From contig SYNW01000032.1 of assembly GCA_005805045.1 (NCBI GenBank), forward strand, positions 1 to 43,605: 43,605 bases of DNA, in the 5' to 3' direction. The position numbers and the translations under genes were made by a program. Source of the DNA: Actinomycetota bacterium. GTDB lineage: Bacteria; Actinomycetota; Acidimicrobiia; Acidimicrobiales; Ilumatobacteraceae. The notes beneath the pieces were generated by a model. It was given only the letters and a program-made list of their open reading frames with translations. It had not been told where the DNA came from and did not search any database. Shown here in pieces: positions 24,521 through 31,716 of this stretch (positions within the stretch are counted from its first letter, which is position 1; every line of letters starts with the position of its first letter).

Positions 24521-25291
24521 GTGCTGCAAACCCAAATTATTGCCGAAGTTGACCAGTTAAATTCGGTTTTGGCCGGCAGTGCGGCGCTTGTCGCCAGCGC
24601 TTTTGCCCTCAGCACTTTTGACCGCTGGCATCGACGAAACCAGCCCCATGAAATGGCGTGGACGATCGCCATGATTTTGTTCGCGATCGGCTCAGGGGCA
24701 CTGTGGTGGGCCGAAGCAACTGGTTGGTCGTTATTCGTATTTCGAATCTTTTTCCTCGCGGGTGCTGTACTCAATGTGGCGTGGCTTGCGCTAGGCACGA
24801 TTTATTTATTGGCAAACAAAAAAATTGCCGACCACTTGCGCAACGCACTAATTATCTTGAGCGCCTTCAGCATCGGCGTGATCATCTCGACGCCGACCAA
24901 ACGAGAGATCGTTGACGGTGAATTTCCCGCTGCCCGAGAATTGTTTGGCGTCCTACCGCGAGCCATGGCAGCAATCGGCTCTGGGATACCGGCCTTAGTT
25001 ATCCTGATCGGCGCATTCTGGTCGACCTGGCGCGTATTGAAATCTCAGGCACCAAATCTGAACTCGGCGATTCTCAGAACGGTGACTTCACCCAAACGGC
25101 TCGCCGTTGGCAATTTGTTGATAGCCCTCGGCACGATCGTGCTTTCGGCCAGTGGCACACTTGCTGGTCGGCTCGGCAAAGATCGTGCGTTCGCCGTAAC
25201 ACTGCTGGTCGGCTTGTGCATTTTGTTTATTGGATTTTTAGTTTCCAGCAACTCAACGCGATCGCAACAACGACTACCTGCCGACGATTGA
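24521..25291 (+). CDS. Conserved-type integral membrane protein of unknown function
   Basis: This is a 256-aa protein with about seven hydrophobic segments. Features include an FDRWHRR loop after the first helix, an ALWWAEATGWS segment, and a VAWLALGTIYLL helix. I recall similar actinobacterial membrane proteins without known function but cannot name a family. GTG at 24521 is favoured by the -10 box six bases upstream; TTG at 24497 would add eight residues. It is divergent from rex, sharing an intergenic region of about 107 nt. The 3' end overlaps a possible 27-aa peptide on the other strand. Confidence 0.8.
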   Translation: MLQTQIIAEVDQLNSVLAGSAALVASAFALSTFDRWHRRNQPHEMAWTIAMILFAIGSGALWWAEATGWSLFVFRIFFLAGAVLNVAWLALGTIYLLANKKIADHLRNALIILSAFSIGVIISTPTKREIVDGEFPAARELFGVLPRAMAAIGSGIPALVILIGAFWSTWRVLKSQAPNLNSAILRTVTSPKRLAVGNLLIALGTIVLSASGTLAGRLGKDRAFAVTLLVGLCILFIGFLVSSNSTRSQQRLPADD

Positions 25292-25357
25292 AAAAATTCC
25301 AGCAATAAAAATCACGGCAAGCAACAGCGCCATCGTCAGAGTCGTGGCTGGTCGCAC
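25274..25357 (-). CDS. Possible 27-aa single-TM peptide
   Basis: A GTG-started frame encodes a hydrophilic start (VRPATTLTM) followed by one hydrophobic helix (LLLAVIFIAGIFSIV) and a GR end. It lies 10 nt downstream of the SAM-hydroxide enzyme stop. TAAAGT seven bases before the GTG could be a -10. The size makes chance a real possibility. Confidence 0.3.
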   Translation of the reverse strand: MRPATTLTMALLLAVIFIAGIFSIVGR

Positions 25358-25367
25358 GATTCAAACT

Positions 25368-26261
25368 TTATCTCTTCGGAGCAATCTTCACCGGGGTCGG
25401 GATTGACTTCGTTTGATCAGCCTCGGTTAGTCGCGACAAAATAACCAGGTCTCCTTGGCCAATGCTCAGTTCTCGAGCCGCCGATCCTCGATCAACACAA
25501 ATTGAGAGCATGCCATAAGAATCAATGACAAGCCCGAGCCCACTGCCGATTGCGTCGTAACTTCGCACGATTTTTAACGACCGCACAACCTGTTCATGGC
25601 TTGCGCTCGCACCACTCAGCAACGAACCAATTTCGACACGCAGAACTTCGCCCATCGACGCGACCTCATCCGGGCCGATATTGAGTTGGCAATTTCCAAA
25701 ACGATCGACCCAAGTCACCTCACCGTGTAGAGCGCCTTTCTCTTCTCGCGGTATGGGCACGACACCCGGCAATAAGAGCGCGGGATCAATCATTTCTCCA
25801 AGTTCGCTCAGGTCAACACCATTGCACAGGTGCGCTGCGACAGGTCCAAAAATATCGCGACCAGCAAAGGTTTCACCTGGACTCACCAAGTGATATTTGG
25901 TGTTAGTCAGACATACAGCCCGACCAGCGCCGCCAGCCAGAGCAATGGCCATTGCCAGCAACCCATTATCTGGACCTACAAAAACACCTTTGCCATCCAA
26001 CACTTCTACGGCAACCCCGCGCCGCGATGACCCTACGCCTGGATCAACCACCGCCAGCACTACGCCACTCGCGATGTACGACACCGATCGCGCCAACGAC
26101 AACGAACCGGCACGCACATCAAACGGTTCGATTTCGTGTGTCAAATCCACCACGCGAGATTGCGGTGCAATTTCGTAGATCACACTTTTGACGACACCGA
26201 CAAACTCGTCTCGTGTTCCATAGTCAGAAAGAAATGAAATGGTCTCGTACTTGTTTGTCAT
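25368..26261 (-). CDS. SAM hydroxide adenosyltransferase (SAM hydrolase, DUF62 family)
   Basis: This 297-aa enzyme of the fluorinase/chlorinase-like fold splits S-adenosylmethionine to adenosine and methionine using hydroxide. Family blocks visible are SFLSDYGTRDEFVGVVK near the N-terminus, VVDPGVGSSRRG, FVGPDNGLL, and VDRFGNCQLN in the C-terminal domain. ATG at 26261 is chosen because the family starts here; an upstream ATG at 26333 would translate through the hairpin region. It follows proC at a distance of about 195 nt that holds a structured element. Physiological role of the family is uncertain. Confidence 0.93.
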   Translation of the reverse strand: MTNKYETISFLSDYGTRDEFVGVVKSVIYEIAPQSRVVDLTHEIEPFDVRAGSLSLARSVSYIASGVVLAVVDPGVGSSRRGVAVEVLDGKGVFVGPDNGLLAMAIALAGGAGRAVCLTNTKYHLVSPGETFAGRDIFGPVAAHLCNGVDLSELGEMIDPALLLPGVVPIPREEKGALHGEVTWVDRFGNCQLNIGPDEVASMGEVLRVEIGSLLSGASASHEQVVRSLKIVRSYDAIGSGLGLVIDSYGMLSICVDRGSAARELSIGQGDLVILSRLTEADQTKSIPTPVKIAPKR

Positions 26262-26289
26262 GGCAGGTTCACGATACTGAGAAACGTAA

Positions 26290-26378
26290 GAGCCGGTGCC
26301 AACCCCCCGACGGCACCGGCTCAAACGGCGCAACTCTCGCGAGCGCGACTCCCAGTTGGGGGGTTACCCCGTCCGGTG
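26290..26378 (-). ncRNA. Candidate structured leader of the SAM-hydrolase gene
   Basis: An uninterrupted 11-bp stem (26290-26300 with 26312-26322) encloses an 11-nt loop (26301-26311). The loop is complementary to 26355-26365, so a long pseudoknot is possible. A second copy of CACCGG (minus strand, 26378-26373) can compete with the stem's 3' arm for its 5' arm. On the minus strand the stem is followed by TTACGTTTCTC and lies about 28 nt before the ATG, like an attenuator. It matches no riboswitch consensus I know. It could also be a terminator for proC. Confidence 0.5.
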
Positions 26379-26401
26379 ATCTTGCGACATTTCTGTTTCT
26401 T

Positions 26402-26429
26402 ACTTTAGACACAAATTAGGGGGATACAA
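26402..26429 (-). promoter_or_regulatory. Candidate promoter upstream of the structured leader
   Basis: On the minus strand TTGTAT (26429-26424), a 16-bp spacer and TAAAGT (26407-26402) would start a transcript with a leader of about 135 nt containing the whole structured element. It lies 28 nt beyond the proC stop. Match to consensus is moderate. Confidence 0.3.
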
Positions 26430-26456
26430 CCAAAACTGCAAGAAAAAACTTCGAAA

Positions 26457-27257
26457 TTATTTTCCCAGTTCTTTGCTGCGTTTTGTCGCAGCACTTACTG
26501 CTGAACCTATAATCTCGGAGAATTGTTTACCAACCAACTCGGCAATTCCGGCTGCCGTGGTGCCGTTAGGTGAAGTTACTTTTTTACGCAACTGCTCTGG
26601 CGTCTCAGAACTTTCGGCGAGCAACAACGAAGAACCCACCAACAGTTGTACAACCAATTCATTCGAATCTTTAGCGGACAGTCCTTGTTGCACGCCCGCG
26701 GCAATCAATGCTTCAGCCAAAAGAAACACATAAGCGGGTCCACTTCCAGAAAGACCCGTCACGGCATCGAGCAAATTCTCTTGCACTTCAACCACGGTGC
26801 CGACGCTGGATAAAATATCCCTCGCCCACTTTTTGTTTTGAGGTGTGCACTGCGCACTCGCCGCCATCGCCGATGCACCTTGACCGATGAGTGCCGGTGT
26901 ATTCGGCATTGCTCGCACCACGGCTACCGAAGTTTTTAATGAACCCTCAATCGACGAAATCGTGACACCGGCGGCAATAGACAAAATCTGTTTCACGCCA
27001 GCAGTAGCGACCGCACGACAAACATCCGCAACTTCCATCGGTTTGACCGCCAAAACTACCGACTCGCACTCGGGCAACTTTGTTGTGATCTCTAGTTGCG
27101 GGAACTGATCGTTTAATTCAGTGATGCGTGAATTTTCTCTTTCGACAATCACCAGTTGCGAGCGTGAAAACCCGCTCGCGAGCAAACCGCGCGCCAACGC
27201 CGAGCCCATGTTGCCCCCGCCGATAATGCAGAGAGTGGGATTGATCGCCTCGCTCAC
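26457..27257 (-). CDS. proC: Pyrroline-5-carboxylate reductase
   Basis: This 266-aa enzyme makes the last step of proline synthesis, NAD(P)H-dependent reduction of pyrroline-5-carboxylate. The N-terminal Rossmann motif is IIGGGNMGSALARGLL; the middle shows RAMPNTPALIGQG and the C-terminal dimerisation domain shows SGSGPAYVFLLAEAL and KVTSPNGTTAAG. Length is normal. The start is GTG at 27257. Confidence 0.96.
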   Translation of the reverse strand: MSEAINPTLCIIGGGNMGSALARGLLASGFSRSQLVIVERENSRITELNDQFPQLEITTKLPECESVVLAVKPMEVADVCRAVATAGVKQILSIAAGVTISSIEGSLKTSVAVVRAMPNTPALIGQGASAMAASAQCTPQNKKWARDILSSVGTVVEVQENLLDAVTGLSGSGPAYVFLLAEALIAAGVQQGLSAKDSNELVVQLLVGSSLLLAESSETPEQLRKKVTSPNGTTAAGIAELVGKQFSEIIGSAVSAATKRSKELGK

Positions 27258-27275
27258 TTTTTAATCACGTCATTC

Positions 27276-27281
27276 AGGCTA
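27276..27281 (-). promoter_or_regulatory. Candidate -10 box of proC
   Basis: TAGCCT on the minus strand matches the recurring TANCCT box and lies 18 nt before the GTG, giving a leader of about 11 nt. Confidence 0.3.
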
Positions 27282-27320
27282 GTTAGGCACACTCGAACCA
27301 CCCAACGACTTCCCCGAACG

Positions 27321-27812
27321 CTAGGCGGTCCGAGTGCTATTTCGTTGTGTGCGCATAGCCGCAGCCTTGGCATAGCCGATTTCCAAAAGCGGCCAAAAAG
27401 CCTGCTCAACGGTTGAATACAGCGTGCCGATTATTCGGTCGAGTTCGGCTTCGTTCAGAACCGACAATCCGATTTCGCCGCGCAGATAAATAGCATCCTC
27501 CAACCCGATCGAAAAGTGGGCACCGACAAGTTTTTCGTTTCTTCGTAAAACTGTTTCGTAAAGCAACTCGGCATTCTGCTCGGGTGCCGGCATCACATAG
27601 GTTTCATAACGCAAAGTTCTCTGGCCAAGAGTGAACCAGACCGTCGTGAAATCTTTTTCTTCGCCCGACATGCGCACATACCATCGAAACTCATCGTCTT
27701 CAGAGCGATCAACAGCCAAGATGTTCTTGTGGTTCGCTCTGGCCCGACCCAACCACTCGTCAATTTGTCGTTCAATTCGAGCCAGTGACGGTTCGTCAAA
27801 CAGTTCGCTCAC
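27321..27812 (-). CDS. YbjN-domain protein (mshA-linked)
   Basis: This 163-aa protein resembles the YbjN/type III secretion chaperone-like family in actinobacteria, with WYVRMSGEEKDFTTVWFTLGQRTLRYETYV-type beta strands in the first half and helical segments after. The core part of that match is residues 44-75. Function of the family is unsettled. It begins four bases after the mshA stop, a gene pair also known from mycobacteria, which supports the assignment and suggests co-expression. Confidence 0.8.
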   Translation of the reverse strand: MSELFDEPSLARIERQIDEWLGRARANHKNILAVDRSEDDEFRWYVRMSGEEKDFTTVWFTLGQRTLRYETYVMPAPEQNAELLYETVLRRNEKLVGAHFSIGLEDAIYLRGEIGLSVLNEAELDRIIGTLYSTVEQAFWPLLEIGYAKAAAMRTQRNSTRTA

Positions 27813-27816
27813 GGTG

Positions 27817-29028
27817 TTAAGAACAGGCGACTAGTTGGGCCACACGAAGTGCCTCATAGACACCGATCACACTGTCGGCGGTGGCCGACCACGAATAATT
27901 TTTGGCTCGATGCGCCCCCCGGTTGCCCATCGTCAAACTGAGCAGTGGATCAGACAACAGCCGATCCACATATTTTGCGAACACTTCTGGGTTTCGATTT
28001 TCAACTGAGTATCCGGTTGACTGATGCTCGACCAAGTTGAGTAGCCCACCCACTGCGCTCGCCACAACTGGTATCCCGCATGCTGCTGCCTCAAGTGCGA
28101 CCAGCCCAAAACTTTCACTTCGCGAAGGCACCAGGACGACATCTGCGGCACGATAATAAGTCGACAACAAATGGTGTGGCTGTGGCTCGACAAAATGCAC
28201 ACGATCATTCAGGTGAAAATCACAAATTAGTTTGCGCACGTGCGTCGACTCACTTGAGCCAAAAGATCCGCTTGCTCCACCGACGATTATCAATTTGGTT
28301 TTCTTATTTTCCAATTCTGCAAGAGTCTGCACGGCGACATCAACACCCTTCAATGGTTGAATGCGACCAACGAACAACAGCACCGGCTCGTCTCCCCAAC
28401 CCAGTGCGCGTCTTGCACCAGCCCGATCACCCGGCGAAAAAAATGCGGTTGCAACGCCAGGCGATGCCACCGTCACGACGCCGGGCGACTGACCATAAAG
28501 CGCACGAAACTGACTCAACTCTTCGGGGCAACTCACACAGATCGCATCGGCGCAACCGATGATCTCGAGTTCTGCTCTTTCGCGAACCACCGACTCTGTA
28601 TCGCCACCCAAAGTTTTGACCCGAGCCAAAGTATGAAAAGTTGTAACCAGTGGCAAATTGAGTTGATGCTTCAATCGATGGCCGACAAGACCCGACAGCC
28701 AATAATTGGCATGCAATACGTCGGCCCCACCCGTTGCCTGCAGATGTTGTGCGACGCGCTGTGTGAACAAATCCACGACATTGAGCAACTCATCTTTCGA
28801 GAGATCGAAACGACCAGCTTCAATGTGCACGATTTTATGATTTGGCTCAACTTCTACTACCTTCGGCAACCCTTCGCGCCAGGCACGCGTGTATGTAGTG
28901 CACTGCATTCCTTTTTGGGCCATTGCCGATACAAGTTCGCGCACATAGACGTTCATGCCACCGCCATCACCAACACCTGGCTGGGCCAAAGGTGAAGTGT
29001 GCATCGAGATAATCGCGACACGCTGCAT
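27817..29028 (-). CDS. mshA: D-inositol-3-phosphate glycosyltransferase
   Basis: This 403-aa GT-B retaining glycosyltransferase transfers GlcNAc from UDP-GlcNAc to inositol 3-phosphate, the first step of mycothiol synthesis. The N-terminal acceptor domain shows SPLAQPGVGDGGGMNVYV and HANYWLSG; the donor domain shows FVGRIQPLKG and the ESFGLVALEAAACG motif. It is somewhat shorter than many actinobacterial MshA proteins. Its presence indicates a mycothiol-using actinobacterium. The ybjN-like gene follows after four bases. Confidence 0.94.
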   Translation of the reverse strand: MQRVAIISMHTSPLAQPGVGDGGGMNVYVRELVSAMAQKGMQCTTYTRAWREGLPKVVEVEPNHKIVHIEAGRFDLSKDELLNVVDLFTQRVAQHLQATGGADVLHANYWLSGLVGHRLKHQLNLPLVTTFHTLARVKTLGGDTESVVRERAELEIIGCADAICVSCPEELSQFRALYGQSPGVVTVASPGVATAFFSPGDRAGARRALGWGDEPVLLFVGRIQPLKGVDVAVQTLAELENKKTKLIIVGGASGSFGSSESTHVRKLICDFHLNDRVHFVEPQPHHLLSTYYRAADVVLVPSRSESFGLVALEAAACGIPVVASAVGGLLNLVEHQSTGYSVENRNPEVFAKYVDRLLSDPLLSLTMGNRGAHRAKNYSWSATADSVIGVYEALRVAQLVACS

Positions 29029-29091
29029 TTGTTCTTAAAACCTATCGTTCTAGTCGGGTTTTACCTCTAGTCAGGCAAACGCCTTCTTGTT

Positions 29092-29586
29092 CTAGTCAGT
29101 CAACAGCGAGTCGACGTCGGCGCCGCCGTCTTTATATCGCTGGACCAATTCAGAGGTCAAGGCGTCGATCCTGGCGAAAAAATTTTTCCGTTCGGCTGAG
29201 CGCGCCAGTTCGAACTTTTCAAGTTGTCTGACCGCTTCGTCGAGTGCATCATCGGCGAGAGTGCGTAGCTCACCAAAACCAACGCGTTCGCAAAGTTTTT
29301 CGAGCTCTACGACTAAGGGATGTTCTGCTGAAATGTTTGTCTCGCGTGGTGGGCGCGATGATCCGCCACCATGCTCTTGCCCAAAAACATTCGTGATATC
29401 CACGACGCTCATGCCGGACGCTGGCGTGCCATCGGTGCGACGGCGCCGCTCATCGCGTGCCAAGTCGCAACGCCCTTGGGCCATTCGACGCACAAAAGAA
29501 ATCACGTCTTCTTGCATCTGCAACGCCGCGCGCGCGCTGCGCAATTCGGCAGTCGTCATCGCACTTGGGTTTGCAACATCAGTCAT
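29092..29586 (-). CDS. RsiG-like c-di-GMP-binding anti-sigma factor homologue
   Basis: This 164-aa helical protein carries the RsiG signature E(X)3S(X)2R(X)3Q(X)3D exactly at E26-S30-R33-Q37-D41. A second copy, E126-S130-R133-F137-D141, has Phe in place of Gln. In Streptomyces, RsiG uses this motif on each helix of a coiled coil to bind c-di-GMP and hold the sigma factor WhiG. The middle, about 45-90, is charged and probably disordered. No sigma factor lies in the window, so its partner is unknown. The gene follows the moaD-like stop by 14 nt with GGGA ahead of its ATG. Confidence 0.8.
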   Translation of the reverse strand: MTDVANPSAMTTAELRSARAALQMQEDVISFVRRMAQGRCDLARDERRRRTDGTPASGMSVVDITNVFGQEHGGGSSRPPRETNISAEHPLVVELEKLCERVGFGELRTLADDALDEAVRQLEKFELARSAERKNFFARIDALTSELVQRYKDGGADVDSLLTD

Positions 29587-29600
29587 TTAAGTTCCCGAAT

Positions 29601-29837
29601 TCATCCACCTGAGACCGGTGGCAACAATGCCACTTCATCGGCGTCATTGACCATGGTGGTGCCAACCGCCTCTTCGCCGTTTAACCAAACTCGACAAGTT
29701 GCCATTACAGCAACAAAGTCTGCCCCAAATCTCTCGCCGGCAGTTTGCAGAACTTCGTCAACGGTGCCACCCGGAATCTCTTGGCTGGAAGTCCCCGCAA
29801 CTTGTCGGGCCGAGGCGAAAAGTCTCAAACGCGCCAT
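29601..29837 (-). CDS. MoaD/ThiS-family sulfur-carrier protein
   Basis: This 78-aa ubiquitin-fold protein ends in the di-glycine (PPVSGG) that is adenylated and thiocarboxylated in sulfur carriers. The start MARLRLFASARQVAG and the VWLNGEEA and DEVALLPPVSGG blocks match the small subunit of molybdopterin synthase. No moaE or other molybdenum-cofactor gene is nearby, so a different sulfur-transfer role is possible. It has a probable leaderless start and is followed by the RsiG-like gene. Confidence 0.88.
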   Translation of the reverse strand: MARLRLFASARQVAGTSSQEIPGGTVDEVLQTAGERFGADFVAVMATCRVWLNGEEAVGTTMVNDADEVALLPPVSGG

Positions 29838-29843
29838 GCAGTC

Positions 29844-29849
29844 AGCGTA
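29844..29849 (-). promoter_or_regulatory. Candidate -10 box of a leaderless promoter (moaD-like gene)
   Basis: TACGCT on the minus strand lies exactly six bases before the ATG at 29837. It is ten bases from the opposite-strand box, so the two promoters must overlap. Confidence 0.45.
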
Positions 29850-29859
29850 CCTAAGCCAC

Positions 29860-29865
29860 TACCCT
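29860..29865 (+). promoter_or_regulatory. Candidate -10 box of a leaderless promoter (histidine phosphatase gene)
   Basis: TACCCT lies seven bases before GTG 29873, the chosen start of the histidine phosphatase. Confidence 0.45.
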
Positions 29866-29872
29866 GCTTTTG

Positions 29873-30490
29873 GTGTCTGAAAAACTGCAAGCAAACGAGA
29901 CTAAAACTCGACTACTCGTTTTACGCCACGGTCAAAGCGAATGGAACGCAGAGGGACGATGGCAAGGTCAAGCCGACATCCAACTCACGGAGCAAGGAAT
30001 CATTCAAGCCAAACAAGCCGCAGAAAAACTTGGCCCATTCGATTTGATCGCCACAAGCACGTTGCAACGGGCCCGGCGGACGGCAGAAATTATCGCCCAA
30101 CATTTGAACGCAGGCGACGTGCACGTTGACGACCGTCTCAAAGAATCGAATGTTGGTCCGTGGCAGGGTTTGACAGTTGCAGAGATCGAGGCTGGTTGGC
30201 CAGGATTTCTAAACTCGCGTCGACAACCCGAAGGCTTCGAATCAAATATCAGAGTCGTGCAGCGAGTGACACAATCTCTTATTGACATCGCCGATAAATG
30301 CAGGGGTGGTCAAGCCCTAGTTATCAGCCACAGTGGTGTGATTAGGACACTTCGAAGAGAATTAAATGTCTCAGACAACCGCCTAGAAAATCTTGGCGGT
30401 AGTTGGTTCGAAATTGATGCTCACAACAAGCTACGCGCTGGTCGTTTAGTCGCGGTTTTAGGAGAATTGAACTCAACCGACTCGCTCTAG
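29873..30490 (+). CDS. Histidine phosphatase family protein (phosphoglycerate-mutase-like)
   Basis: This protein of about 205 aa has the catalytic RHG motif in LLVLRHGQSEWNAEGRWQG and the second histidine in LVISHSGVIRT. Such enzymes include cofactor-dependent phosphoglycerate mutases, broad phosphatases and alpha-ribazole phosphatase, and the sequence alone does not tell which. GTG 29873 is chosen because of the -10 box seven bases upstream; a TTG directly before it is equally possible. The MFS gene follows after 15 nt. Confidence 0.88.
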   Translation: MSEKLQANETKTRLLVLRHGQSEWNAEGRWQGQADIQLTEQGIIQAKQAAEKLGPFDLIATSTLQRARRTAEIIAQHLNAGDVHVDDRLKESNVGPWQGLTVAEIEAGWPGFLNSRRQPEGFESNIRVVQRVTQSLIDIADKCRGGQALVISHSGVIRTLRRELNVSDNRLENLGGSWFEIDAHNKLRAGRLVAVLGELNSTDSL

Positions 30491-30505
30491 CGAGTAGTTG
30501 TAGCG

Positions 30506-31702
30506 TTGAGCCTCGTGCTAAGTCGTTGGCTAGATGATTCATTCTCGCCGATCGTCAAGAAGAACATAACGCTTCTTACCGCGAGCCGACTGACGACCAA
30601 TGCCTGCTACCGATTTACGCCCCCGTTCGTGGCAATTATCGCCAAAGGTTTTGACATCTCACTTTCCGAGATAGGTGTCGCTCTAACAATTTCTGAACTT
30701 TCGGGATTGTTGTCGCCGTTTATCGGTCGGTTTATCGACTACCTTTCGCGTCGCGCAGCAATGCTCGCCGGCCTTTTTGGTATCGGGGTCGGCGCCCTTC
30801 TCGCCGCAGTCTCACCAAATATTTTTGTGTTCACACTCGGCGTGACGTTAATCAGCATCACAAAGAATTTTTTCGACCTTGGCATGGCTGGCTGGATCAC
30901 AGACCATGTCCCATACGAAAAACGTGGTCGGTACATCGGAATCACCGAAATTTCTTGGGCGCTCGGGCTTCTATTTGGTGTTTCATTGATGGGGGTCATA
31001 ACTGCGCTGAGTAGTTGGCGAGCAGGTTTTTTTGCCGGTGTCTGTGGCACCGCCGTTTCGCTGCTGTTTATTGCCTCACGCATCAAGTCAGAAGCGCACG
31101 AAGTTTCGTCACGAGTAGCCGACGATGGAATTCGACTCAGTGGTCGCGGCTGGCTGGTCGTAGCCACGATGTTCGCCACGATGTGTGCGAGCCAATGCAT
31201 CTTTATAACTTTTGGGGCTTGGCTTGATGATCAATTCGGATTTGGTGCAATTGGCATCGCCGCAGTCGGCTTTAGTTTCGGGATCGTCGAACTTTATGCA
31301 TCGATTGCCAGTGCCAACAAAACAGATACGTGGGGGAAAGAAAAAAGCATCGCCATCGGATGTCTGATCATGGTTCCGGGCGGGCTCGCGCTCTGGTTCG
31401 TCTCGCAAAATTTGTTACTTGGGCTGGCGGCTCTTTTGATTTACATCTTGGGTTTTGAATTCGCGGTTGTGAGCATGTTGCCTTTGGCTACGCATCTCGT
31501 GCCGAAACGACCAGGTAGTGGCCTTGGTCTAGTGATCGGGGCTGGCACCTTAGGTCGAAGCGTGATGAGTCTTGTGGCGACGCGAGCATACGAATCAAGC
31601 GGCGGCATCGCCTTGCCATCGCTGATCGGTGCAGTCAGTGCCGGTGTGGCCACACTATTTATTTATTTGTATCATCGTCGCGGTGGACTGGCACACGACT
31701 AG
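30506..31702 (+). CDS. MFS transporter
   Basis: This 398-aa protein has about twelve hydrophobic segments. The loop between helices 2 and 3 reads GRFIDYLSRRAAM, close to the family's GxxxDRxGRR pattern. Substrate cannot be told. It begins with TTG at 30506, closely follows the histidine phosphatase gene, and ends 14 nt from the convergent nadE stop. A central hydrophilic loop after helix 6 is short. Confidence 0.85.
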   Translation: MSLVLSRWLDDSFSPIVKKNITLLTASRLTTNACYRFTPPFVAIIAKGFDISLSEIGVALTISELSGLLSPFIGRFIDYLSRRAAMLAGLFGIGVGALLAAVSPNIFVFTLGVTLISITKNFFDLGMAGWITDHVPYEKRGRYIGITEISWALGLLFGVSLMGVITALSSWRAGFFAGVCGTAVSLLFIASRIKSEAHEVSSRVADDGIRLSGRGWLVVATMFATMCASQCIFITFGAWLDDQFGFGAIGIAAVGFSFGIVELYASIASANKTDTWGKEKSIAIGCLIMVPGGLALWFVSQNLLLGLAALLIYILGFEFAVVSMLPLATHLVPKRPGSGLGLVIGAGTLGRSVMSLVATRAYESSGGIALPSLIGAVSAGVATLFIYLYHRRGGLAHD

Positions 31703-31716
31703 ATGAATCTTGTTTC

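Noticed and set aside
26281..26378. SAM-I, SAM-IV or c-di-AMP riboswitch
   Set aside because: The conserved cores of these classes as I know them are absent; only the general leader position fits.
31703..31716. Bidirectional terminator between the MFS gene and nadE
   Set aside because: The 14-nt gap contains no inverted repeat or T run.
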